Shown here piece after piece: positions 19,532 through 28,334 of a stretch of DNA of 64,000 nt. The DNA is from an uncultured Aeromonadales bacterium (GTDB taxonomy: Bacteria > Pseudomonadota > Gammaproteobacteria > Enterobacterales > Succinivibrionaceae), in contig CACYPI010000005.1 of NCBI GenBank assembly GCA_902776275.1, positions 1 through 64,000 on the forward strand, read 5' to 3'. A model generated the notes under the pieces. The model saw only the letters and a program-made list of their open reading frames with translations, was not told where the DNA came from and did no database searches. The translations under genes and the position numbers were made by a program. Position 1 is the first letter of the stretch, and each line of letters begins with the position of its first letter.

Positions 19532-19566
19532 ATAAGGCGTTTCATTCAAAAAGGCGGAGGGCGCAA

Positions 19567-20496
19567 GTGAGGGAGCTTTTCAGATATTTCGTGAGCCGGG
19601 TGCGGCGCGACAGCATCGGCCTTGAGGCCTCCTCGCTCGCCTTCACCTCGATCCTCGCCCTCATACCGGCGTTGACCGTGGTCCTGGCCATGTTCGCCAT
19701 GGTTCCGTCCTTCCGCGGCGTGCGCGACGCCTTGAAGAAGTTCGCCTCCCAGAACCTGATGCCGGTGTTCTCAGAGACCGTCAACAACTACGTGGGGGCG
19801 CTGGTCGCGCACGCCGGCAAGCTCACGCTCACCAGCACCATCGCCTTCTTCATCATCTCGCTTCTGCTGGTGCGCTCGGTGGACTTCTCGCTGAACCGCA
19901 TCTGGCGCGGCGGGCGGCGCAAGTTCGGCCAGACCGTGGCCATCTACTGGACGCTGCTCACCCTGGGCCCCCTGGCGGTCGGGCTCATCATCTGGCTCAC
20001 CTCGAGGGTCATCGCCTATGCCGCGCACTCAGGCGGCGTGGTGGGGATCCCGCTTCTGGTCGCCTACTTCGTCTTCCCGGTCATCATCGAGATCATCGTG
20101 ATAGCCGCGCTCTACATCGTCGTGCCGGCGGTGCAGGTGCGCTTCCAGGACGCGCTTCTGGGCGCGGTCTTCGTCACGGTGCTCCTTGAGATCTCAAAAA
20201 AGATCTTCAGCGTCTTCGTGCTGAACTTCGCCAACTACAAGATGGTCTACGGGGCGTTCGCGGCGCTGCCGGTAATGATGATCTGGATCTACATCAACTG
20301 GTGGATAGTGCTCCTGGGCGCGGAGTTCACCGCGACGCTGGGCACCGTGCGCTCGGGGATGGGCGAGGACGTGCCGGGCTTCATGGTCTACCTGGCGAAC
20401 ATGACGGGCTCGACGCTGGGCTCTGACAACGCCGTGAGGGTGAGGCGCAAGGCCTCCATCAACATCAAGGTCTCAAGGCGGCAGCGGCCGTCCTAG
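19567..20496 (+). CDS. YihY/UPF0761 family inner-membrane protein
   Basis: 309 residues with about six membrane helices, and the family segments SLAFTSILALIPALTVVLA, LNRIWRG and MMIWIYINWWIVLLGAEFTA. Once named ribonuclease BN by mistake; the molecular role is unknown. The start is a GTG at 19567, with GGAGG six to eight bases upstream and a promoter behind it; the open frame begins 40 codons earlier but would overlap that promoter. Confidence 0.9.
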   Translation: MRELFRYFVSRVRRDSIGLEASSLAFTSILALIPALTVVLAMFAMVPSFRGVRDALKKFASQNLMPVFSETVNNYVGALVAHAGKLTLTSTIAFFIISLLLVRSVDFSLNRIWRGGRRKFGQTVAIYWTLLTLGPLAVGLIIWLTSRVIAYAAHSGGVVGIPLLVAYFVFPVIIEIIVIAALYIVVPAVQVRFQDALLGAVFVTVLLEISKKIFSVFVLNFANYKMVYGAFAALPVMMIWIYINWWIVLLGAEFTATLGTVRSGMGEDVPGFMVYLANMTGSTLGSDNAVRVRRKASINIKVSRRQRPS

Positions 20497-20515
20497 TGAA
20501 AGCCTCAAGCCTTCA

Positions 20516-20538
20516 GCGGATCCCGTCCTGGGATCCGC
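20516..20538. terminator. Hairpin between convergent yihY and the AsmA-like gene
   Basis: GCGGATCCC/GGGATCCGC perfect 9-bp stem, 5-nt loop, between the two stop codons. There is no T-run on either side, so its strength is unclear. Confidence 0.5.
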
Positions 20539-20549
20539 GTGAAAAAGCC

Positions 20550-22772
20550 CTATTCTTCTTCCGCAGCCTTCCCTGAGCCCTCCTCCGCTTGAGCCTTGCC
20601 CCCTTCCCCCTGGCCGCTTCCATCGGATTCGGAGCTGTCATGGGCTTCAAGCGCCGCTATCTCGTCCTTGAGCGCCTTCAGGGCGTCGTTGAGCTTCTGC
20701 TCGCTTTGGCGCTGCTCCTCGGCCTGCCTTGCCAGATCCTCCTCGCGTTGCCTGCGCTCGTCCTCGGTGAGCTGCTTTACAAAGAGTCCCGGGCGCAGCA
20801 CCGGCCCGCGGTCGATGGCGTCGATCTCAAAGTCCGGGGCGGGCAGCTTCCCGCCCATGTGCACCGTGGTCAGGCTGTCGCGCGGGTAGCTTGCAAAGAA
20901 GGCCTCGCCTGAGAGCGCGCCGTCAGAGAGGCCGGCTTCGGCGTGCATGCTCATGCGCGAGGCTGGCAGCGAGGCGCTGGCGTTGAGCACGCCCTTGCCG
21001 CCTGAGAACTCAAGCTGCAAGAGCAGATCGTGGAAGCCGCAGTCGCTGTCTGAGAGCGCGGCCTCGAGCTTGTCCCAGGGCAGCGAGTAGATCCCCTTCC
21101 TGCCGCCGTTTATGAGGTCGAGCCCGAAGTCTGAGACCAAGAGCGAGTCGCTCCGTACGGTCACGTGGCCCTGGAGGTTCTTCAGGAAGTCGGAAGGCGG
21201 CCCCTGGGTGCGCAGCTGCGCGTCGAGGTCGATCGTCCCGCCCAGCGTGCGCGGCAGCAGGTCGGAGTTTAAGGCCGAGGTGTCGAATCCGCGGGCCTGT
21301 GCGATGGCGAAGCCCTTGCCGTCGTCAAGCGGCAGCGACATGGCGAAAGTCGCCTGCGACTTGCCGAACACGGCCTTGGGCACCGAGAGCGTGATCCCCT
21401 GGGAGCTGAAGTTCGAGATGAGCGAGAGCTCGGCGCACCTCAGGTCGTGGTAGAGCACGTCGCTGGCCGAGATGCTCGCAGCCCCCGCGGGGGCCGAGGC
21501 GAAGCCGTCCTCCCCTGACCAGGAGAAGCCTGAGACGGTGCCGCTTATGGAGCGCGCCGAGAGGCGCAGCGTGTCGAGGTGGGAGAGGAAGGAGATCCCG
21601 CTCAGCGTCAGCGTGCCCACGGTGACCGGGCCATTGAGACGCTTTGCAAGGCCGTCGCGCAGATCAGGCGTGAGCTCGAGCCTGCCGCCGCCTAGCGAGA
21701 ACGAGCGCACGCTCAGGCCGCCGCCTGCGCCTGCGAAGGCGTCGAGGCTGAAGCTGCCGCCGAACACGCGTCCGCCCAGCTTGATGTCGGCCCCGCCGTC
21801 GGCTGCGCTGATCTCGGCGCGCGCGTCCTCGGCGGTGAGCTGCATGTCAGGCAGCGAGACCTCGCCGATGCGGCCTGAGTAGATGAACGAGGCCTTGCCG
21901 CCTGAGAGCGAGAGGTCGAGGAACCTGCCGTCCATGCCCGAGAGCGCTATGCCGCGGGATGGCAGTAGCACGACCATCGAGGATGCGGAGGCCTCGGATG
22001 CGGTGATCCTGAGGGATGGCGGGATGCGCGAGGCGTCCTTGAGCACTACGCGGTCGAGGTTGAGCTCCGAGAACTCGAGCGTGTGCGGATCGGGCATGGC
22101 GAGGCTGCCCGAGATGGTACCGCCCAGGGCCTCGAGCGTGAGCGAGGAGATCTCGGCCGTGCCCTGGCGCAGCTCGAACTTGCCTGAAAGCGACTTGAAG
22201 GGCAGCGAGCTGAATGAGCCCTGGGCAAGCTCTCCGGAACCCGAGCCGGCCTCGGCGCGCCCGCCCTTGCCAAGGAGCAGCGACGAGATCTCAAAAGAGC
22301 CCGAGGAGGCCTTGAGGTCGGCCGCATCCACCGGCACGTTGACCGCGTGAAGGGCGTCTATCTGCACGCTGTCAAAGCCGAATTTGCCTTCGGCCATTTT
22401 GGCTACGTCGCCAGGGGCGGCCTTGACGTCCTTGACGTAGAGGTCGTGGATCACCAGGCGCCTGCGGTCCAGGAGCGAGCGCAGATCGTACTCGGCGTAG
22501 AGCTCGCCTATGGTGCTCCTGCCAAAGCCCACGTCGTGGAGCTTGAGCGTGTCGGGGTAGAGGGGCGAGAACTCGACCTTGCCAACGGTGAATGGCATGC
22601 CCGAGCGCTCGGTGAGGAGCTTTAAAAGCGGATCCTTCACGTGCTGGCCGTTGAACCAGAAGATGAAGGCCCCCGCCGCGAGCGCGGCGACGAGCATGAG
22701 CAGGAACGCTCCCTTGACGATGCGGGACGCCGCGCTCTGGCGGCGGTGCGAGATGTTGCGGCGAAGCGCCAT
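20550..22772 (-). CDS. AsmA-like envelope protein
   Basis: 740 residues. An N-terminal membrane anchor (about 20-40) is followed by a long periplasmic part of repeating beta strands, opening LTERSGMPFTVGKVEFSPLY as in AsmA-family proteins. The C-terminal ~90 residues are a charged coiled coil (EDERRQREEDLARQAEEQRQ) with a Gly/Glu-rich tail. AsmA/TamB-type proteins are thought to move phospholipids to the outer membrane, which suits pssA two genes upstream. It lies 3 bp after recG, last in the pepP-pssA-recG unit. I cannot say which AsmA subfamily it belongs to. Confidence 0.72.
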   Translation of the reverse strand: MALRRNISHRRQSAASRIVKGAFLLMLVAALAAGAFIFWFNGQHVKDPLLKLLTERSGMPFTVGKVEFSPLYPDTLKLHDVGFGRSTIGELYAEYDLRSLLDRRRLVIHDLYVKDVKAAPGDVAKMAEGKFGFDSVQIDALHAVNVPVDAADLKASSGSFEISSLLLGKGGRAEAGSGSGELAQGSFSSLPFKSLSGKFELRQGTAEISSLTLEALGGTISGSLAMPDPHTLEFSELNLDRVVLKDASRIPPSLRITASEASASSMVVLLPSRGIALSGMDGRFLDLSLSGGKASFIYSGRIGEVSLPDMQLTAEDARAEISAADGGADIKLGGRVFGGSFSLDAFAGAGGGLSVRSFSLGGGRLELTPDLRDGLAKRLNGPVTVGTLTLSGISFLSHLDTLRLSARSISGTVSGFSWSGEDGFASAPAGAASISASDVLYHDLRCAELSLISNFSSQGITLSVPKAVFGKSQATFAMSLPLDDGKGFAIAQARGFDTSALNSDLLPRTLGGTIDLDAQLRTQGPPSDFLKNLQGHVTVRSDSLLVSDFGLDLINGGRKGIYSLPWDKLEAALSDSDCGFHDLLLQLEFSGGKGVLNASASLPASRMSMHAEAGLSDGALSGEAFFASYPRDSLTTVHMGGKLPAPDFEIDAIDRGPVLRPGLFVKQLTEDERRQREEDLARQAEEQRQSEQKLNDALKALKDEIAALEAHDSSESDGSGQGEGGKAQAEEGSGKAAEEE

Positions 22773-22775
22773 GGG

Positions 22776-24896
22776 CTAGCCCTCCCCTGCGGCCGCGGCG
22801 AAGGAGGGGAACCAGCGCTTGACGAGCGCCCGGGCCCTCCCCGGATCGGCCTTTAGGATTTCCTCGGCGGCCTTGCGCGCCCCCGGCGCCAGATCGGCGT
22901 CGCGCGAGGCGTCTGCCACCTTGAACACGTTGAATCCGGTCTGCTCGGTGCCGGTGATGTCGCCAGGGCCCCTGAGCTTGAGATCCTCCTCGGCGATCTC
23001 GAACCCGTCTGAGCTTGAGCGCATGATCTTTAGGCGCTCCATCGCGATCTCCGCTCCCTTGGGATCGTCCTCGGGACCCGGGGCCTTGTAGAGCAGCAGG
23101 CAGTAGGACTGCTTGCTGCCGCGCCCGACGCGGCCGCGCAGCTGATGGAGCTGGGCAAGCCCGAAGGCCTCGGCGCTGTCGATGACCATGATGGTCGCGG
23201 AGGGCACGTCGACGCCTACTTCGATTATGGTGGTGGCTACGAGCACCGAGAAGGCGCCCTGGGCAAAGCGCCTCATCGCCTCGTTCTTCTCGGCCTCGCC
23301 CATGCGCCCGTGGAGCAGCCCGACCTTGTCGCCCAGGACATGCCTGAGCTCCTCGTAGGCCTCAAGCGCCGCAGCGGCGCCGTGGATGTCTTCGGGATCG
23401 GGGTCGATCCTCGGGCACACCCAGTAGGCCTGCACGCCGCCCTGGCAGGCGCGGGCGAGGCGGGAGACCACCTCGCCGCGCCTTGACATCTCGCACAGCG
23501 TGGTGATTATCGGCTTGCGTCCGCGCGGCGGCTCCTTGAGCACCGAGACGTCCAGCCCTGCGTAGAGCGCCAGCTGCGAGGTCCTCGGGATCGGGGTCGC
23601 GGTCATGACGAGCTGGTGCACGGCCTGCCCCGGCGGAGCCTTGTGCAGCAGCGCCAGGCGCTGCTCGGTGCCGAAGCGGTGCTGCTCGTCGATAACGGCC
23701 AGCGTGAGGCTCCTGTAGGCGACGTCGCTCTGGAAGAGGCTGTGGGTGCCGATGGCGACCATGCACTGCCCGGAGGCCAGATCGGCAAGCGCCCTGGCGC
23801 GGTCGCGTCCCTTGACCTCGGAGGTGAGCAGCGCGCAGCTCACCCCGACTGACGAGAGCACTTGGCTGAACTTGCGGTAGTGCTGCTGCGCCAGAAGCTC
23901 GGTCGGCGCGAGCACGGCGCTCTGGGCCCCGGAGGCGGCGGCCTGGGCGCAGGCCATCAGCGCCACCGCGGTCTTGCCCGATCCCACGTCGCCGTGCAGC
24001 AATCTGAGCATCGGCGAGCCGCGCCCGAGGTCGCCCATGATCTCCTTGAAGGCGCGCGCCTGAGAGGGCGTGGGCTCGAACCCGAGGGCGGACACCACGG
24101 CGCGCTGGAGCCCTTCATTGAGCGCGATGGCGCGGGCGCGGCGGCGCTCGTTGCGGATCTTGAGGGAGAGCATGATCACCTGGTAGGCCGCAAGCTCCTC
24201 GAAGCAGACGCGGCGGAACGAGTCGAGCTGCGGCGGGAAGACCATGATCCCGGGGAAGGGCGCGGGCTTGGGGCGGTGGGCGTCGGCGATGGCCTCGCCG
24301 AGCGTCATGCCGAAGGGGTTGCACGAGGGCGGCAGGAGCTCTGGAAGCGGGATCGCCTTGAGGCTGTCGGCGGCGGCCCTGGCGGCATTGCGGATGACCT
24401 TCTGCGCAAGCCCGGCCGTCGAGTGGTAGACCGGGGTGAGGCGGTCTGACAGGCGCGGCTCCTCGCCGCGGCCTAGGAACACGACCTTGGGGTGCTGGAG
24501 GCACATGGCGCCGCTGGGGTCGCGCTTGGCAACGCCGAAGGCGAGCACGCGCGCGCCCGGGGTGAAGCGGTTTGAAAACGAAGGGTATGAGTTGAAGAAC
24601 ACCGCGTCCATGGGGCCACTCTCGTCCTCCATGGCGACCTTGAGGATGCGCACGCGCCCGGGCTGGAAGGAGCGCGAGGCGCGCGCGGTCAGGCAGTAGA
24701 GCGCGGGGATCTTGTTGGTCTTGGCGTCTGCGGCGCGGGTGATCCGGGTCTCGTCGAGGTAGCGGAAGGGGAAGTCCGTGAGCAGGTCGAAGAGCGTGTC
24801 GACGCCCAGGGCGCGGAACTTGGCGGCCAGGGCCTCGCCCACCCCGCGCAGCGAGGTGACGCTGTTGGTCCTGTAGTACTCGTCCCCTTCAACCAT
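22776..24896 (-). CDS. recG: ATP-dependent DNA helicase RecG
   Basis: 706 residues (E. coli 693). N-terminal wedge domain with SLRGVGEALAAKF; then helicase motifs LLHGDVGSGKT, VLAPTELLAQQH, IDEQHRFG, MTATPIPRT, TTIIEVGVDVPSATIM and QLRGRVGRG; the C-terminal TRG region is present. RecG regresses stalled forks and processes R-loops. It is often beside spoT in relatives, but here it sits between pssA and the AsmA-like gene, with gaps of 7 and 3 bp. Confidence 0.96.
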   Translation of the reverse strand: MVEGDEYYRTNSVTSLRGVGEALAAKFRALGVDTLFDLLTDFPFRYLDETRITRAADAKTNKIPALYCLTARASRSFQPGRVRILKVAMEDESGPMDAVFFNSYPSFSNRFTPGARVLAFGVAKRDPSGAMCLQHPKVVFLGRGEEPRLSDRLTPVYHSTAGLAQKVIRNAARAAADSLKAIPLPELLPPSCNPFGMTLGEAIADAHRPKPAPFPGIMVFPPQLDSFRRVCFEELAAYQVIMLSLKIRNERRRARAIALNEGLQRAVVSALGFEPTPSQARAFKEIMGDLGRGSPMLRLLHGDVGSGKTAVALMACAQAAASGAQSAVLAPTELLAQQHYRKFSQVLSSVGVSCALLTSEVKGRDRARALADLASGQCMVAIGTHSLFQSDVAYRSLTLAVIDEQHRFGTEQRLALLHKAPPGQAVHQLVMTATPIPRTSQLALYAGLDVSVLKEPPRGRKPIITTLCEMSRRGEVVSRLARACQGGVQAYWVCPRIDPDPEDIHGAAAALEAYEELRHVLGDKVGLLHGRMGEAEKNEAMRRFAQGAFSVLVATTIIEVGVDVPSATIMVIDSAEAFGLAQLHQLRGRVGRGSKQSYCLLLYKAPGPEDDPKGAEIAMERLKIMRSSSDGFEIAEEDLKLRGPGDITGTEQTGFNVFKVADASRDADLAPGARKAAEEILKADPGRARALVKRWFPSFAAAAGEG

Positions 24897-24903
24897 GCCT
24901 ATC

Positions 24904-26271
24904 TCACAGCAGGTGCCTTATGAACAGCGAGGCCTTGAGCAACTTCATGCGGTTCATGATCTTCTGGACCTCCTCGGGGTAGTCCTGGAGCGTCTCTATC
25001 TCCGAGGCGTCGCCGATGCGCCTGGTGTGCCTGAGCAGGTAGAGCTGCTCGTGCATGAACTTGTCCTGCATCACGTGGTTGGGATCGGAGATCACCAGCC
25101 CGTTCTCAAGGTCGAGCGCCCAGGCGCGCGGGTTGAGGTTGTTGCCGGTGATGAGCGCGTAGCTGTGGTCGGCGAATATCCCCTTGACGTGGAAGGTGTT
25201 GTCCCCGTCCTTCCAGAGCATCACGTTGAGCGCCCCGGACTTGACGAAGCGGTCGTGGCGCAGCACGAACTCGCGCAGGTTCTGCTCGTAGATGTATGGC
25301 ACGACGCCCACGGCCGAGAATTTCTCACCGGGCTTGATGTAAAAGTCGTTGGCGGTCTTGTCGCCTGCGAGCAGCGTGACCCTGACCCCGCTCTCGAGGG
25401 CCTCCGAGATCTGCGCGAGCACGGGCTTGGGCGGGTTGAAGTAGGGGGTGCAGATGAAGAGCTGCTCCTTGGCCGCCCCCAGGATCCAGAGCACGGCGCG
25501 GTTTAGGAGGTTGTGGCGCTTGCCGAGCCCGGCAAGCGGGGTGATCCCCACCTCGCCGCGGTGGATGTGGGAGTTCTTGAAGGCGTACTGGACCTGGGTC
25601 AGGTGGCGGCGCAGCTGCCTGATGTCATCGCGGATCTGCTTTGCCGGCTTCACCGGCCCCTGCGAGAAGTCCTGCACCGCGTAGTTCGGATGGAAGGCCG
25701 AGGTCACGAAGGAGCACATCGAGTCGGCGAGCTCGGCCGAGCGGATCTCGTGGTAGCGGTCCAGGCGGTAGCGGCCGTGGAAGTCCAGATAGACGTCGTT
25801 GACCGAGGCGCCAGAGTAGAGCACGGTGTCGTCGAACACGCAGCCCTTCAAGTGCATCACCCCGAAAAGCTCGCGGCGCTTGACTGGTACGCCGTAGATG
25901 GCAGGAGGGTTGTCGCAGCCCTCGGCGGCCTTTATGTAAAGCGCGCTGTTGCCGGCCGAGGGCGCCGCGCCGATGAGGCCGCGCTGGGCGCGGTGGAAGT
26001 CCACGTAGACCCTCACGTAGAGGCGGGGGTTGAGGGCCTTGGCGTCATAGAGGGCCTTCAGGATCTCGCGGCCGCAGTCGTCGTCCTGCAGGTAGAGCAC
26101 GGTCATGAGGATGCGGTGCTGGGCGGAGGCGATGAGCTGGAGCATGCGCTTGTGGAAGAGCGAGGGGCTTTCGAGTATGTCGTAGTCCTCAGGCTTCACG
26201 GTGATGCAGGGCAGCTGCTGCAGCCTGGTCTGGCAGTAGATCTGTCCTGCCAGGTTTCTGCGGAAAAACAT
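24904..26271 (-). CDS. pssA: CDP-diacylglycerol-serine O-phosphatidyltransferase
   Basis: Makes phosphatidylserine, the precursor of phosphatidylethanolamine. 455 residues (E. coli PssA 451) of the phospholipase D superfamily, with two HKD-type motifs: HLKGCVFDD (140-148) and HVKGIFADH (361-369), followed by ITGNNLNPRAW. It is a ribosome- and membrane-associated peripheral enzyme, and no membrane helix is seen, as expected. AGGAGGG precedes the ATG. It lies 12 bp after pepP. Confidence 0.95.
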   Translation of the reverse strand: MFFRRNLAGQIYCQTRLQQLPCITVKPEDYDILESPSLFHKRMLQLIASAQHRILMTVLYLQDDDCGREILKALYDAKALNPRLYVRVYVDFHRAQRGLIGAAPSAGNSALYIKAAEGCDNPPAIYGVPVKRRELFGVMHLKGCVFDDTVLYSGASVNDVYLDFHGRYRLDRYHEIRSAELADSMCSFVTSAFHPNYAVQDFSQGPVKPAKQIRDDIRQLRRHLTQVQYAFKNSHIHRGEVGITPLAGLGKRHNLLNRAVLWILGAAKEQLFICTPYFNPPKPVLAQISEALESGVRVTLLAGDKTANDFYIKPGEKFSAVGVVPYIYEQNLREFVLRHDRFVKSGALNVMLWKDGDNTFHVKGIFADHSYALITGNNLNPRAWALDLENGLVISDPNHVMQDKFMHEQLYLLRHTRRIGDASEIETLQDYPEEVQKIMNRMKLLKASLFIRHLL

Positions 26272-26283
26272 GATCCGTCCCTC

Positions 26284-28200
26284 CTAGATTGGCGCGGTTG
26301 CGCGGGTCAGATATGCGACCTCGCTGTCGGTGAGCGTGCCAGAGGCGTTCTTTATGACGTTGCAGACGTTCTGGTGGTAGCTGTTGAGCCAGTCCTTCTC
26401 CGACGAGGTCAGCGCGGCCGGGTCTATGGTCCTGGTGTCGATGGGGACGAGCGTCAGCGGGCTGAAGCAGAGCATGTGGCGCATGCCCGGCCTCTGGCAC
26501 TCCTGGACCACGAGCAGGTTCTCGGTGCGGATCCCGTAGCAGCCGTCCTTGTAGTACCCAGGCTCGTCGGAGACGATCATCCCCGGCTCCAGCGGCACCG
26601 AGGAGCGGTGCAGCGAGATCGCCTGCGGACCCTCGTGCACCGAGAGCAGGTGCCCGACGCCATGGCCGGTGCCGTGGGCGTAGTCGCACCCCACGTCCCA
26701 CAGCGGGCGCCTGGCGATGGCGTCGATCTGCCCGCCGGAGGTGCCGCGCGGGAAGATCAGCGTGGCCAGGGCGATGTGGCACTTGAGCACCAGGGTGCAC
26801 ATGCGGCGCATCTCGTCGGTGAAGCCCGGGCCTACGAGCACGGTGCGGGTGATGTCGGTGGTGCCGTCGAGGTAGTGGGCGCCCGAGTCGATCATGTACA
26901 GTGGGCTGTCGCCCATGGCCTTGGGCTTCTTGGAGTTCAAGTGGTTGTAGTGGACCATCGAGGCGTCGTCGCCCAGCGCCGAGATGGTGTCGAACGAGGG
27001 CTCGATGTAGTCGGCCTCGACCTTGCGGAAGGATTCTGCGCGCTCGGCGAGCACGGCCTCGTCGGTGTCGCGCACCCGGCGGCGGTAGCCCTCGGGATCG
27101 GCGTCGGCCTTCAAGGGCTCGGCAAGCTCGTCGAGCCAGGAGAGGAAGCGGCACATCGCCACGCCGTCCTTGATGTGGGCTTTGTACTCGCCCTTGAGCT
27201 CGACGTGGTTCTTGACGGCCTTGGGCAGCTGGCACAGCCCTAGCCCCTCGGTCACGCGCGCGCCGCCCTCGTAGAGGGTCTTGAGCACGTGGGCGTTGAC
27301 GGTCTGCGGATCGGCGTAGACGGCCGAGGAGGAGGCGCACAGGCGCTTTAGCACATCGTCGAAGCCCTCCTCGGGGAAGATGTCGATGTGGCCGACGTGG
27401 GCCTCGAGGGCCTTCTGGAAGCCCTCGTCGAAGTGGTCATCGGAGACGTACCACTCCAGCGCCTCGTTTGAGTAGGCGACCATGCGGCAGCACACCACCG
27501 GCAGGCAGTGGCGGTCGCGGCCGCGGATGTTGAGGAGCCAGCAGATGCTCTCGGGATCGCAGATCACGGTTGCGTCAAGCCCGCGCTCGCGCAGCTCGCG
27601 TGCCAGGTTGCGGCGCTTCTGGGGGCTTGGGCAGCCGTTGTACTCGTCAGGGAAGATCCGCACCTTGGAGTGGACGGGCGCGGGGCGGTCCTTCCAGATG
27701 GCGTCGGCGGCGTTGACGCGGGTCTCCACGATAGAGATGCCGGCCTTGCCAAGCTCGGACTTGAGGGAAAGGTATGAGCCATAGCTTAGGCAGTTCAAGT
27801 CGATCCCGACCTTGGCTCCGCGCGGCAGCACGGCGCACAGCCAGCGCGCGGGCATGAGCTCTGAGTAGTTGAAGCACTCAATGCAGGAGGGATCGGTCTG
27901 GGCGCGCGACTGCAGCGTGTAGCGGCCGTCCACAAAGAGCGCGGCAGGCAGGCTTATCTCAGGCAGCCCCGCGTCCCTGCCCTCGCCCTGGGGCTTTGGA
28001 TCGAAGGTCCTGGCGCAGGCGAAGGTGCCGGCGCTGCCGGTGAAGCCGGTGAGGTAGCGCAGCCTTTCGCACTCGGGGGAGAGCTCCTCCGAGAGGTACT
28101 CATCGTCGTGGGAGATCAGGACGGCATCCAGTTCCTCGCGCTCGAGGAACTCGGAGAGCGAGCGCACTCGCGCCCTTGTGGAATTGGAATCTTCGGCCAT
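26284..28200 (-). CDS. Xaa-Pro aminopeptidase (M24B)
   Basis: 638 residues from ATG 28200: two creatinase-type N-terminal domains, then a pita-bread M24 domain. Metal ligands are seen in DSGAHYLDGTTDITRT (two Asp), HGTGHGVGHLLSVHEGP (His), DEPGYY (Glu) and RTENLLVV (Glu). Length and layout are those of the long cytosolic aminopeptidase P type (eukaryotic APP1-like), not the 440-residue E. coli PepP. It removes N-terminal residues before proline. The upstream frame extends to 28284, but a TGCTAAGAT promoter lies at 28260-28268, so ATG 28200 is preferred. Confidence 0.9.
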   Translation of the reverse strand: MAEDSNSTRARVRSLSEFLEREELDAVLISHDDEYLSEELSPECERLRYLTGFTGSAGTFACARTFDPKPQGEGRDAGLPEISLPAALFVDGRYTLQSRAQTDPSCIECFNYSELMPARWLCAVLPRGAKVGIDLNCLSYGSYLSLKSELGKAGISIVETRVNAADAIWKDRPAPVHSKVRIFPDEYNGCPSPQKRRNLARELRERGLDATVICDPESICWLLNIRGRDRHCLPVVCCRMVAYSNEALEWYVSDDHFDEGFQKALEAHVGHIDIFPEEGFDDVLKRLCASSSAVYADPQTVNAHVLKTLYEGGARVTEGLGLCQLPKAVKNHVELKGEYKAHIKDGVAMCRFLSWLDELAEPLKADADPEGYRRRVRDTDEAVLAERAESFRKVEADYIEPSFDTISALGDDASMVHYNHLNSKKPKAMGDSPLYMIDSGAHYLDGTTDITRTVLVGPGFTDEMRRMCTLVLKCHIALATLIFPRGTSGGQIDAIARRPLWDVGCDYAHGTGHGVGHLLSVHEGPQAISLHRSSVPLEPGMIVSDEPGYYKDGCYGIRTENLLVVQECQRPGMRHMLCFSPLTLVPIDTRTIDPAALTSSEKDWLNSYHQNVCNVIKNASGTLTDSEVAYLTRATAPI

Positions 28201-28259
28201 ATGGGACAGTCCGTGCTGGAACAATGCCTTTATCAAGTCAACGCATTTTTTCCCAACAG

Positions 28260-28268
28260 ATCTTAGCA
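28260..28268 (-). promoter_or_regulatory. Promoter of pepP-pssA-recG-asmA-like unit
   Basis: TGCTAAGAT on the minus strand (extended -10); predicted start near 28253, 53 nt before the ATG. Confidence 0.55.
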
Positions 28269-28334
28269 CAGCGCGAAAATGCATATATCATGCTGAAAAC
28301 AATGTGAATTGAATAGGAAGAGTCGCTTTTGCCC

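Noticed and set aside
25513..27243. 576-residue plus-strand frame opposite pssA and pepP
   Set aside because: Antisense shadow of two well-recognised genes; composition is typical of shadows (Val, Ala, Gly, His, Arg).
26189..27340. Arg-rich 383-residue frame within pepP
   Set aside because: Alternative frame of the aminopeptidase gene; no hydrophobic core or motifs.
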